This document shows positions 25,901 to 35,110 of a DNA stretch of 64,000 nt, piece by piece (positions within the stretch are counted from its first letter, which is position 1; the number at the start of each line of letters is the position of its first letter). Below the pieces are notes generated by a model. It searched no databases. It was given only the letters and a program-made list of their open reading frames with translations, and had not been told where the DNA came from. The DNA is taken from positions 1,178,001 to 1,242,000 of the forward strand of contig NC_052124.1 in the NCBI RefSeq assembly GCF_012273895.1, given 5' to 3'. This DNA comes from Zerene cesonia (Eukaryota; Arthropoda; Insecta; Lepidoptera; Pieridae). A program made the position numbers and the translations under genes.

Positions 25901-28900
25901 CTTACCTTGTTAGGTGATGTTCGTCAAGGGCATGCCAGTTAGTAATTTAAGTAATTTCGTTATTATTCAATATTTTATATAGTTATTGACGACGTATGTG
26001 AAAACACTATATATAGCATTAGTATTATTTTTAACATTGCACTTCCATAATTGCAGATTTGTCCTTATTATAGACATGGACCAAACAACTATAGGCCATT
26101 TGGGGAAATTGGATGTAATGAGCATACGCCAGGTGTTATATTTCTTACAGGTAAAGTAATTTCTTATTATATTAAACGGCCAACGTTTTTTGACTAGCAA
26201 GAATTACAAATTTATAACTGGATCTCGTGGCTAGTTTTGTAAATTAGAGTAGACTGATAATTGCTCACAATAATATGAATTGTACACAATAAGCCAGAAA
26301 AAAAAATATTAACAAACTCACGTTGTTGTAACAGTTTGTTGTTGCATTTGTAACCCTTTAAGTGTTGAATCTGTGTCCCCACGAAAGCCATTCAAAGGAC
26401 GAGTAGCATCCTTCCGGTAGTATCCGAGAATTCTGGAAAAGAGAAACTGAATAATCTCATTTATTAGACATATTTAATATAACAAAAAAATGTACGATAC
26501 GACAGTAGTCCCCAAACTAAGACAGCCTGAATCTTGGGGACTTCTGGAATATATTTTTTCATACACACACACGTTTCTTTCTTTATTTAATTACTTGGCG
26601 TGTGTGTGACACAAGTGCCCGTGTATGCGTAGATGTGGAAATGGATTAATTAGCGTATTTTTAATTTATTTATGTGTTATCTATCTGTGGTTTTTAATGT
26701 TATTATTTATTATTATTATCGGAGTAGTACGTCGCCTTGCGGCGGTGTTGTTAAAAACTCCGGCTGAGTGACCAGACGGCCGGAGCCTAGGGCGACTGAG
26801 TGAGGAACCNNNNNNNNNNNNNNNNNNNNNNNNNNNNNNNNNNNNNNNNNNNNNNNNNNNNNNNNNNNNNNNNNNNNNNNNNNNNNNNNNNNNNNNNNNN
26901 NNNNNNNNNNNNNNNNNNNNNNNNNNNNNNNNNNNNNNNNNNNNNNNNNNNNNNNNNNNNNNNNNNNNNNNNNNNNNNNNNNNNNNNNNNNNNNNNNNNN
27001 NNNNNNNNNNNNNNNNNNNNNNNNNNNNNNNNNNNNNNNNNNNNNNNNNNNNNNNNNNNNNNNNNNNNNNNNNNNNNNNNNNNNNNNNNNNNNNNNNNNN
27101 NNNNNNNNNNNNNNNNNNNNNNNNNNNNNNNNNNNNNNNNNNNNNNNNNNNNNNNNNNNNNNNNNNNNNNNNNNNNNNNNNNNNNNNNNNNNNNNNNNNN
27201 NNNNNNNNNNNNNNNNNNNNNNNNNNNNNNNNNNNNNNNNNNNNNNNNNNNNNNNNNNNNNNNNNNNNNNNNNNNNNNNNNNNNNNNNNNNNNNNNNNNN
27301 NNNNNNNNNNNNNNNNNNNNNNNNNNNNNNNNNNNNNNNNNNNNNNNNNNNNNNNNNNNNNNNNNNNNNNNNNNNNNNNNNNNNNNNNNNNNNNNNNNNN
27401 NNNNNNNNNNNNNNNNNNNNNNNNNNNNNNNNNNNNNNNNNNNNNNNNNNNNNNNNNNNNNNNNNNNNNNNNNNNNNNNNNNNNNNNNNNNNNNNNNNNN
27501 NNNNNNNNNNNNNNNNNNNNNNNNNNNNNNNNNNNNNNNNNNNNNNNNNNNNNNNNNNNNNNNNNNNNNNNNNNNNNNNNNNNNNNNNNNNNNNNNNNNN
27601 NNNNNNNNNNNNNNNNNNNNNNNNNNNNNNNNNNNNNNNNNNNNNNNNNNNNNNNNNNNNNNNNNNNNNNNNNNNNNNNNNNNNNNNNNNNNNNNNNNNN
27701 NNNNNNNNNNNNNNNNNNNNNNNNNNNNNNNNNNNNNNNNNNNNNNNNNNNNNNNNNNNNNNNNNNNNNNNNNNNNNNNNNNNNNNNNNNNNNNNNNNNN
27801 NNNNNNNNNGTTGTGGCCCTGTGTGTGCTTGCCGAGCTCCAGATTGAAGGTACTTGTAGAACTTCCTTTGGTCACTTTCAAATAGACATTATTATTATTA
27901 TTATTATTTTAGTTTAGACACCGTCCTGTATATACAATATCTGCTTATTAATATTTATTGTAATTATACAGGAATGCATGTTGGTAAAGTTAAAAGAGGT
28001 GCATTTTCTGAACGCTCCATACTTCATGGACAAACTGATGATGTTATTGAAACCGTTCATGAAGAAAGCACTGCTAGACATCATCAGAATCCATCAAAGG
28101 GACACCACCACTTTGGAACAATTCGTTAAGAAAAGCAGTCTGCCTAAGGACGAGGGAGGAGAATATCTGAGTCGGAGCACTCTTAAAGGTACGAATGAAT
28201 CGATTGAAGGTTCATTTGTTTTAACTAATTGAACTTACTGTGACCATATCAAGCAACCTATTATTATACAGGACTATTATTAAGACTTCCCTGTCCGTCT
28301 ATCTGTCAGTTAGATAGTAAATATTCAGAGATTATGTATTTTTGTTACCGCTTTAACAAGCAAGGAAATATTGTCACATGCAAAATGGGTGACCAATTTT
28401 TTTTTGAACTTGCCTTCTACCGATTTTTAATCTTCTTATATTCATATCTTTGTAAAAGAACAGATAGAGAATACTGCTTCCATAACTTAGCTATTGATTA
28501 AGTGAAATATTTTTTGTCATATATAGCTGAAGTACTATACCATGCTATGATTGTTATATGTATATTGCAGTACATAATAGAGTTATGATGCAATAGTCAT
28601 ACAAGCGTTAAGTACGTGATAAGTTTAGTGTTACAGTCTTAGCCGCTGAAGTGGAAATAAACAAGAAATAATAGCTTCAGTAAGCCATGTAAAAACGGGT
28701 AATCATAGTGTTGCACTATTTGAAACGTTGAGGTTTTGAAAAGGTACTTTATGGTAGATATAATACGGTCTTTTTTTATATGGATTGTATACACATTCTA
28801 GTTGTGTTTAATATTTTAACGAAAACACACGTAAACTGCTAATTGACATTGCTTATTGTGTTTGTGACTACAGTGTATATTGCAGTAATATCTTATTCAA

Positions 28901-30969
28901 ATTTTGTGGATTTTTCATATTATATTTATATATTTTTAAAATTTATAACATGTAAATATTTAGGGTTTCACATTTCCAAGCGAACTCGAAAACCAGTACT
29001 CTTATAATCACTTCCTTGCCCATCTATCTGTCGACACTTCTTTCTCAACAAATAAAAATATTAAGCTGAAATTAATAACATCTTGTCGAGAAGCATTGAA
29101 AAAAATTAACATTATATAGGTCAACGCAATCAAAGATATACACTTATGATGCATGCTTGCTATATAACAATATAAAAAAGTATATGGTACTTCCTGTTGA
29201 CCTAGAATCAATATAAATCAGAAGCTTACTGGAAATGTTAAGGAAAAAAAGAATATAGATATGCAACATTACTCCAGGCCTTGCTTGTCTGTCTAACTTC
29301 AAATTGTTTCATTTTTCTCACAAACTATTTTAGATATCAAACTGAAAGTTTTACTTAGACTTAAGACGCATTTACCTGTGAAAAATCAAACTTACAGATT
29401 AACGCGAGCAAAAGATATTATGGCACTTGGCCGGTTTTTCAAGATTTACATATTATTTATTATTAGTCTTAAGTATTTAAGATTCAGCGTCGAGTATACC
29501 AATTACATTTTACATTCTTGTAAAATAATTCATTGATTTCCCAACACTAAATCAATGAATTAAATTACTTTGTTAGGATGTGTGTGTGTTTATTGCTCTT
29601 TAATGCAAAAAGTATTGAACCAATTGCAATGAAATTTGGTATGTAGATAGCTGGACAACTGGAATAACATACAGGAAACTTCATCCCGATATTCCTACGG
29701 GATACGGACTTACGCGTGTGAAACCGCGGGGCGCAGCTAGTATTTTGATAATTTGATCTAAATAAATAACAGGAAAAGTCACTTATATCTCAGATACCTA
29801 CTCCTATAAAAATAATTGCCAAGGAAAATGTCGGAGATCGGGCCATACGCAATCTGTATTATTATAAGATATATTTCCTATCTTCATTGAGGAAAATTTA
29901 ATTATTATTCTTAAAGTCTTCTTCTATACCAACAATATAAGGCTAAAAGTTTGTTTGTATGAGTGCATAAGCGCACTCACGAACATTCTTTCACCGTTAG
30001 ATACGTAGGTGACCCTTAGTTCTATATTATGTACCACTAGCTGTAACCCGGACGTCACTCGCATAGTACCTGGGTAAAAAGTAGTCTATGTGCTAATCCA
30101 GACTATAATAATAAGCTGTTTTCGCGTGAAAGAGTAACAAGCATCCATATATCTCCATCTCCATCCATCCATACTCACAAACATTATTCGGATTGACGAA
30201 ACGGGGCGGAATGCTAGTAAATCATAAATTTATATCTTTTCAATGCCAACAAGAGTGGAACTAGCATTTTTTATTAATACTTTTAATATTATAAATGCGA
30301 TGATCGTTCTGTCTAACTTTTAATGATCTGAGCAATTCTACCTATTATACTCATATTATAACGCAGAAGTTTACAAGAAAATATGTTACGTGAAAACTGC
30401 TGAATGGATTTTGATGATACTTGACAATGCTTATATACCAAAATACATATAAGTTATGGAAATATTTTGTCTTTAACTCTTAATTGTGCATAATTATACA
30501 AACTCACACATAGAAACAATTACATATACCAAAGTTGTACAAACGCCGGTCTTATCACTGTACAGTGATCAAGGAGAAATACTTGCTTTTGCCCGCGGGT
30601 TCGTCTTTGTTGCTTGCTTACATCAATTAGCTTGAGCTGAGCTTGAGAGAATGAAATAAATTGATCACGAGGCGGGATTCGAACCCGTGTCTTTTTGCCG
30701 TACCGTAGCAACGCCTAGCCTCTCGGCCACCCGTGCTCCCGCCACAGTAATCTATACTGAGCTAACTAAAAAAAGAATTAATTCATTGGATACTAAAGAC
30801 ACTATTTTCTTTTACAGAGGAGCAAATGCGCCGTTTAGAAGATAACAAGGATTTCTTCAAAAATGAGAGTCATAGAAGAGTGAATGAATCGTTAAGAGAG
30901 GGCAAAAAGGCAACCATTGAAGACATATTTGGATTGCAGGGTAGTTTTAAGAAATTAGACATTGATTGA
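19834..30969 (+). CDS. CRAL-TRIO (Sec14-like) lipid-transfer protein, gene A, six exons
   Basis: It encodes a 301-aa member of the alpha-tocopherol-transfer-protein-like CRAL-TRIO family, soluble carriers of hydrophobic ligands such as tocopherol, retinoids or phosphoinositides; the ligand here is unknown. Coding exons are 19834-19963, 23246-23399, 24953-25111, 26057-26150, 27972-28188 and 30818-30969. All have GT/AG borders and the phases join without a stop. The start ATG lies four bases after an acceptor (AG at 19828-19829), with A at -3, so a 5' UTR exon must lie upstream. Residues ~20-70 are the helical CRAL_TRIO_N region (PEDIRKLREWLKTQPHLP, later EVTKQVFDLHLTLR). Residues ~95-255 form the lipid-binding domain, with FVLIIDMD, HFLNAPYFMDKL, LLKPFMKK and LPKDEGGEYL, the last matching the family's LP-x-x-GG signature. 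There is no signal peptide or membrane segment. Length is typical of the family. A poly(A) signal AATAAA lies at 30993. Introns carry SINE-like repeats, and gap 2 lies in intron 4. Gene B at 54.8-63.2 kb is a paralogue. Confidence 0.9.
20213..20290 (+). mobile_element. 340-bp retroposed repeat, short 3' fragment
   Basis: It lies in intron 1 of gene A. It reads 'gtaaatgctcatggcgctgg', then 'ccatcaggcgaacaaccagc' and an A-run, matching only the last ~80 bp of the family. Confidence 0.5.
21333..21420 (-). mobile_element. Helitron-like fragment, fourth subfamily
   Basis: 'aactagctattcgccccggc' followed by 'tttacctatgttacataaat' matches the 3' end (reverse orientation) of the CCCCGGCTT subfamily. 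The rest has decayed. It lies in intron 1 of gene A. Confidence 0.4.
21561..21599. repeat. Perfect 17-bp-arm hairpin
   Basis: CTTGCTGTCCTAAGTTA at 21561-21577 is followed by a 5-nt loop (TATAT) and its exact reverse complement at 21583-21599. It abuts the 5' end of the retroposed repeat at 21612 and lies in intron 1 of gene A. It may be a foldback element or insertion scar; the arms are a little short for a typical insect pre-miRNA. Confidence 0.75.
21612..21950 (+). mobile_element. 340-bp retroposed repeat, most complete copy
   Basis: The order is: 'gtgggagtcgagcatgcttc' start; 'ttgggccagctcgcaccggg'; 'cccacagaaaaccggcgtga'; 'gtgtttcgtgcggtgagtgg'; C/T-rich 'cagtccattccctctttcca' and 'cctttccttatcccttatcc'; 'ggtgatcgcttaccatcagg'; and a 3' 'tatgacataaaaaaaaaa' tail. 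I see no clear tRNA A/B box at the head, so it may be a LINE 3' end or a SINE with a non-tRNA head. About a dozen partial copies occur in the window on both strands. This one lies in intron 1 of gene A. Confidence 0.65.
22902..22978. repeat. Palindrome AAGACGT(AT)nACGTCTT plus (AT)n microsatellite
   Basis: Bases 22902-22933 form a perfect 32-bp palindrome: AAGACG arms around an alternating TA core. A separate uninterrupted (AT)n tract follows at about 22940-22978. It lies in intron 1 of gene A. Confidence 0.8.
23477..23830. repeat. Common lepidopteran dispersed repeat (decayed)
   Basis: 'acttcaaaaaaggaggttac' followed by 'taactttttaatggctggac' resembles a dispersed repeat also found decayed at about 5640-5760, 32390-32440, 37917-38120, 44680-44790 and 52560-52660. 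It has no coding content. It lies in intron 2 of gene A. Confidence 0.45.
24126..24215 (-). mobile_element. 340-bp retroposed repeat, 3' fragment
   Basis: The plus strand has a T-run, then 'gagctgcgactgagctggtg' and 'gatcaccaccacctatgaac', the reverse of the family's 3' end. It lies in intron 2 of gene A. Confidence 0.5.
24620..24930 (+). mobile_element. 340-bp retroposed repeat, near-full copy
   Basis: It begins 'gtgggagtcgatcactcatt' and follows the family order to 'gtgtgatcgcttagcaaaag' and 'ataccataaaaaat'. It ends about 25 bp before the acceptor of gene A exon 3, so the exon's polypyrimidine region is partly made of, or abuts, the repeat tail. Confidence 0.6.
26810..27809. other. Assembly gap (exactly 1,000 N) in intron 4 of gene A
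   Basis: This is a placeholder N run. TTATTATTATTATT-type tracts lie on both sides (about 26700-26722 and 27888-27910). GC-rich flanks ('gtacgtcgccttgcggcgg' on the left, 'gccctgtgtgtgcttgccga' on the right) resemble the ends of an inserted retroelement. Any exon inside would be extra, as the gene A frame is continuous across the intron without it. Confidence 0.95.
28290..28440. repeat. Decayed 'GTTCCGTA'-type LINE-tail repeat
   Basis: 'ttccctgtccgtctatctgtcag' with 'tgttaccgctttaacaagc' resembles the better copy at 61453. A further decayed relative lies around 29010-29210. Both are in intron 5 of gene A. Confidence 0.35.
29571..29740 (+). mobile_element. Helitron, ~200-bp family (copy 7, 5'-shortened)
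   Basis: The 3' end is well preserved ('gtgtgaaaccgcgggg', GCGCAGCTAG|T). The 5' TC start and first ~20 bp are replaced by other sequence. It lies in intron 5 of gene A. Confidence 0.65.
30039..30190 (-). mobile_element. Helitron-like fragment
   Basis: The plus strand reads 'actagctgtaacccggacgt', then 'gcgtgaaagagtaacaagca' and 'ccatactcacaaacattat', the reverse orientation of a Helitron relative with a CTAG end at 30039-30042. It lies in intron 5 of gene A. Confidence 0.4.
30560..30740 (-). mobile_element. tRNA-headed SINE (minus strand)
   Basis: On the minus strand, GGAGCACGGGTGGCCGAGAGG contains a Pol III A box and GGGTTCGAATCCC a B box, with a poorly folding anticodon region between. 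This is a tRNA-derived head and not a working tRNA. The unrelated body continues towards about 30560. It sits in intron 5, about 80 bp before the last exon of gene A. Confidence 0.6.
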
Positions 30970-30992
30970 ACATGTTATATATGGAATAAGGA

Positions 30993-30998
30993 AATAAA
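30993..30998 (+). promoter_or_regulatory. Poly(A) signal of gene A
   Basis: AATAAA occurs 24 nt after the TGA stop of gene A, so the 3' UTR would be very short. The next element is a Helitron beginning at 31065. Confidence 0.7.
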
Positions 30999-31064
30999 TT
31001 ATGTGATTAAAATGTATTTCATTTGCATTCCATTTATATTCAAGTTTTGCCAAATCTATATTTA

Positions 31065-31238
31065 CTAGCTGCACGCCCCGGCTCCGCCCGGGTAGTCATT
31101 TAACGAAATTTAAATAATATCATATCTTTTAAGTTGGATCAAACTGTACATGGTGCGCAAATTTAATGAATATCGGTTGAGCAGTTTAGGAGTCCATCGC
31201 GGACAAGCAATGTGACATGTAATTTATATATATTAAGA
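31065..31238 (-). mobile_element. Helitron-like element, fifth subfamily
   Basis: On the minus strand it starts TCTTAATATATATAAATTAC and ends GGCGGAGCCGGGGCGTGCAG followed by CTAG|T. CCCGGGCGGAGCCGGG gives the subterminal hairpin. An inverted sibling lies at 63660-63840. Confidence 0.6.
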
Positions 31239-31422
31239 AGTTTACATTCTTTCAAGAATTATACAACAATTAAGTTACAAATTTATATTTTATACAAGAA
31301 TTATAATTCAAATTTATTAAGCTGGTCAAATTAAGACAAGGTCGCCTGGAAGAGATGACTGCTAAGTGAATGTCCGCCTTATAAAGTGTACTGTTTTTAG
31401 TACATATAACCACAGATATAAT

Positions 31423-31641
31423 TCTACTAATATTGTAAACGCGAAAGTTTGTAAGTATGGATGGATGTATCTATGTAGGTGTGGATGTTTGTTAACCTTT
31501 CACGCATGAACTATTGAACAGATTTCAATGAAATTTGGTACGTTGATAGCTGGACAACTGGAAAATCACATAGACAAATTTTTATCCCGATATTCCTACG
31601 GGATATAGACTTACATGGGTGAAACCGCGGGGCGCAACTTG
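31423..31641 (+). mobile_element. Helitron, ~200-bp family (copy 8)
   Basis: It runs from TC (31423) to GCGCAACTTG|T; CTAG is mutated to CTTG. The CACAGAT motif lies directly before the 5' end, as also at copy 48469. Confidence 0.7.
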
Positions 31642-33062
31642 TACTATATAATACTATCCTAATATAACAGTAATCAGGTTCTTGTATATTTATATTAAAC
31701 AGTTCTAAATAAAATATTTGATTGGTTACTAAGGTCAAGGCGTCGTATTTATTGGCCATATAAATCCGGTGCTGGGAGTAAAAAAGCAACCTACCCTACA
31801 TGTTGTAGCTTAAAATTAATATAAAAATCAGTTATTTTTCACGAAATTTGTTATAGTTTTAAATAGATTTTTACGAATATTTTTTACGCTTTAATATAAT
31901 TTAATACATTGTAATTTCAAATACAACAGCTTTTGATTTATCCAATATTTAATCTAATTAATTACACGAAATTCGTTACTTATACTTCTTACGTATTCTG
32001 TTTTTATTCAACTTAATTTGATAGGTTATTTTGGTAACAAAGTTAACGTGTTAAAAAAAAAAAGATAAGTTTTAAACACAAAAAAAAACGTTTTAAATAT
32101 AGAATCAACTAAATTGTCTCCTTGCTCTGTATAAAGAGTATACGTTAAAAAAATTATTATAACCTGGCTTTATTTATCAGGATTATTAAATAGACAAGTA
32201 GTACAAAGTCTCTGTCCATTTAAAGTGGGTTAAAATCGAATCTAAAGGAGTCGATTACATAAAAATATCTGGTAATTCACCGCACGTAACTACAAAATCA
32301 ATTGTTTCACTGTCAAATATTTATTCCATGCATTTCTTAAGAAAACGACTTAAAAAATCTTACCTCAGAACTTTCGCCTGGTTGAACGGATTCCTATATT
32401 TGAAAGCTTGTGTCTCCCGCGTGGGCCCATTCAAATAAGTATAGTTCTCTCAACTTGCGATTAATTTTTTTGTTAAAAATAACTATTTTTATGACTCTAA
32501 GTGTCATTTTTGTTTATTTTACAACAACGTCTCTATTGCCAAAATGATTAATAAATAAAGATTTTGTAATTTTTGACATACCATAACTACTATATTGTAT
32601 AACTCTAGCTTTGAATATAAAAAAAAAATGCAATAAAACTATTTCATTATGAAAATCGGAAATGCTTGATGCTTGCTTTTATATGGCATTGTAACCAAAA
32701 TGTACCATACGTTTTAGTCAAAATTACATAATAATAACATAATCATAAGTTCACACTGAAATTTCACGCAACCTTGATTCAAACCATAGAATATTTAAAT
32801 AAGCGACTAATGACTCTGTACTAATATGTCAGTATTCTGTGTAAACGCGTAAATATTTCAATTTGAACAAAATTACATATTTATAACGCTCTGTCGCCCA
32901 AACAAATGGTTCTACAAATCAACAATTGCAATAATAATATTTTTCCCTCTGTATGTCATTGTAAAAACGTTACAATCAAATTTCGTTTGTATCATATGTA
33001 CATTAGGACGACAATTGCTTGACGTAATATTAGGTTACAATTTTCAAAGTTATTATGTGTCA
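31642..33062. other. Intergenic DNA between gene A and the peptide gene
   Basis: It is A+T-rich. A decayed dispersed repeat lies near 32390-32440 ('acttgcgattaattttttt' follows). No exon is recognised. Confidence 0.4.
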
Positions 33063-33100
33063 ATATATAAAAAGCACATGTGGAATAGGCTTAGCAGTAT
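33063..33100 (+). promoter_or_regulatory. TATA box and initiator of the peptide gene
   Basis: TATATAAAAAG lies at 33064-33074. About 28 bp downstream, AGCAGTATTC (33093-33102) resembles the arthropod TCAGT initiator. The spacing gives a 5' UTR of only ~20 nt before the ATG at 33117. Confidence 0.6.
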
Positions 33101-33116
33101 TCATAGAAACATCACA

Positions 33117-34296
33117 ATGAAGATACTTCTGCTTTTATTCGCAGCTCTAGCTATCATTCTGGGAGCCGTGGTAAGTGATTTTATTTTAATTTTTAATATT
33201 ATATTAAAACCTGGGATATTCAAACAACGAGCCGCAACACCGTATCCTTTTCCTCACCCTATTCAGTTAATTCCTTTATTCCTATCGTTCTTCACTCTTT
33301 CCTTTTCCTTATTAAAAGCGGGCAACGCATTTGCAGCGGCTCTACCTCTGCAAATGTTCATGGGCGGTGGTGATCGCTTACTATCGGGCGAACCACCAGC
33401 TCAGTTGACCGCTATAACATTAAAAAATCAATTGGAAACCACCTACTCGCCGCAGTCCTCATCGGTTAAAACTTTTTTAAATATTTTATTATCAAGAGGA
33501 TACAAATTCAACAACGTAAAAATTACTGAAATCTGGTCAACCTTTCTTGAGTTATAAGTGGTAACTACCACAAGGGCTTTATTCGAAAATTAATTTACTT
33601 ATAGGCCATATTTCTCCTACCATATAGCCTATTTTATTACATTTTAACAAGACAGGTAAAAAAAATTTGCTTTATAACATCGTTACAAAACGTAGACTGT
33701 AGGTAAAAAAACATTTATCTATTCGAAGCTAGTAAGCACAAATTATATAGTAATATAATTCGACATTCAAGTATTTTACCAGATTAAAGGCGAAACTTAT
33801 TCATCATATTTTATCCCCATGTATTAAACCCCACATTATTAATGAAAGAAATAAACATAATATTATTCGAATACTTCAGGGTGGGATGAGTACAGCTCCA
33901 AAAGCCGGTCTACATGCTCCTGAGAATGCAGCTGGCTGCCACGGTGGGCCACCGCCCCCACCACCTACGAGTGAGTTTTGATAACAAAAAATAATTATTA
34001 TATGATCCTATAGCTTTCCTTTTAAGTTTTCTTTTAATTAAAAACTTAATAATGTCATCAAAAATGTTATTATGTATCGTCTCAGATTACAAAAGGAGGC
34101 ATTTATCAATGTAGAACTGTAGAACTAAGAAACAATGAAATAAAGCTAAAGGTCCCAACTTTAAAATGAATACTAAAATTGTGAGATAATTTAGTGCTTG
34201 ATTGTCCAGTAATATATATGCAATAAATATCTTTTTTTTTATGTTACTTTCAATTAATATTATTTATTTTATCTTATTACAGATAGCACAGGCTAA
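33117..34296 (+). CDS. Small secreted proline-tailed peptide, three exons, family not recognised
   Basis: The predicted product is 52 aa. Exons are 33117-33170 (phase 0), 33880-33970 and 34283-34296, with GTAAGT, GTGAGT and AG borders. Residues 1-18 are a strong hydrophobic signal peptide (MKILLLLFAALAIILGAV) encoded exactly by exon 1. The mature part is about 34 residues, with GGMSTAPKAGLHAPENAAGC, then HGG, a run of six prolines (PPPPPP) and TNSTG at the C-terminus. It has one cysteine, no dibasic site and an N-S-T glycosylation sequon. The gene has all the marks of a real unit: a TATA box 50 bp upstream of the ATG and AATAAA 56 nt after the stop. Intron 1 holds a retroposed repeat. I do not recognise a family. 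A secreted effector, cuticle-associated peptide or immune-induced peptide would fit, but none is shown. Confidence 0.72.
33222..33425 (+). mobile_element. 340-bp retroposed repeat in intron 1 of the peptide gene
   Basis: 'cgtatccttttcctcaccct', then 'aaaagcgggcaacgcatttg', 'ttcatgggcggtggtgatcg' and 'ataacattaaaaaa' match the 3' two-thirds of the family. It is in sense orientation with the host gene and keeps an open frame through the intron, but that frame is not coding. Confidence 0.6.
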
Positions 34297-34351
34297 ATCC
34301 CAGAACCACGAGACAAATGTAATCTTATTTCTGCTATCACAATGGACCATG

Positions 34352-34357
34352 AATAAA
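34352..34357 (+). promoter_or_regulatory. Poly(A) signal of the peptide gene
   Basis: AATAAA occurs 56 nt downstream of the TAA stop at 34294-34296. This fits a short 3' UTR. Confidence 0.65.
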
Positions 34358-35110
34358 TAATGCAAAGTATCATGAAGTTTCATTATAAAAAATTGATTTT
34401 TCATTTTAATAATAACTTTTATGCTAATAATAATACCGAATTCAAATTTTTACCGCATGCTTTTAAGGTCTAATAAAACAAAAGATTAATTAGTTAAATG
34501 TGATGGACACCATACACTTATTATTTTGTGTGTCCTTTTAAACAATATAAACACAGAGAAGTATTAAATACTTTATTACAGGTAACACTTAAATATGGCC
34601 GACATACAAAAATATAAAAATATAAAATTATTACAATAATGGTAACTTTACACAAAGAAATTACTTTCAACATGATCGTAATCCAGAGATTCAAGTTAAA
34701 AAGATTTATTTTAAATGCATTTAAATATGTCTGTCACATTAAAACAACAACTATGTTTTATTTTTTTCTCGTTTTAAATTATCAAAGATGAAGTAAAATA
34801 AAAAATATCAAAAAAAAATGAAGTCTTCGGACCAAGTGTTATTTGGTGTTTGCCGAGTCAAAAATGTTTCCTAAATGCCTAGTCAGTAATGACACACATA
34901 CATACATAAATACTATATGATGGCTCTTTCGACAACTATTAATTATTTATTATATATTTTTACTGGATTGTGTTTTTTAACATATCATATCATAGTGACA
35001 TTGAGGGATTATTTCTTGGATTTTTGCTTATATACCCGAAAAGGATAATTTCTTAGATATTCCAACAGAAAAGTTGGCTAAAAGGTATCGCCATCATATG
35101 GTAAAGTTAT
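34358..35110. other. Convergent intergenic space
   Basis: This stretch lies between the 3' ends of the peptide gene (+) and the cuticle gene (-). It is plain A+T-rich DNA and no gene is seen. Confidence 0.5.

Noticed and set aside
26787..27885. Two open frames of about 360 codons across gap 2
   Set aside because: They are also made of N. The gene A frame is continuous across this intron without them.
30660..30740. A possible minus-strand tRNA gene
   Set aside because: A and B boxes are present, but the acceptor and anticodon stems do not pair properly and a SINE body follows, so it is a tRNA-derived SINE head.
33015..33557. 180-codon frame covering the first exon of the peptide gene
   Set aside because: It begins upstream of the TATA box and runs through the GTAAGT donor into a retroposed repeat. 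The spliced 52-aa model explains the conserved-looking part better.
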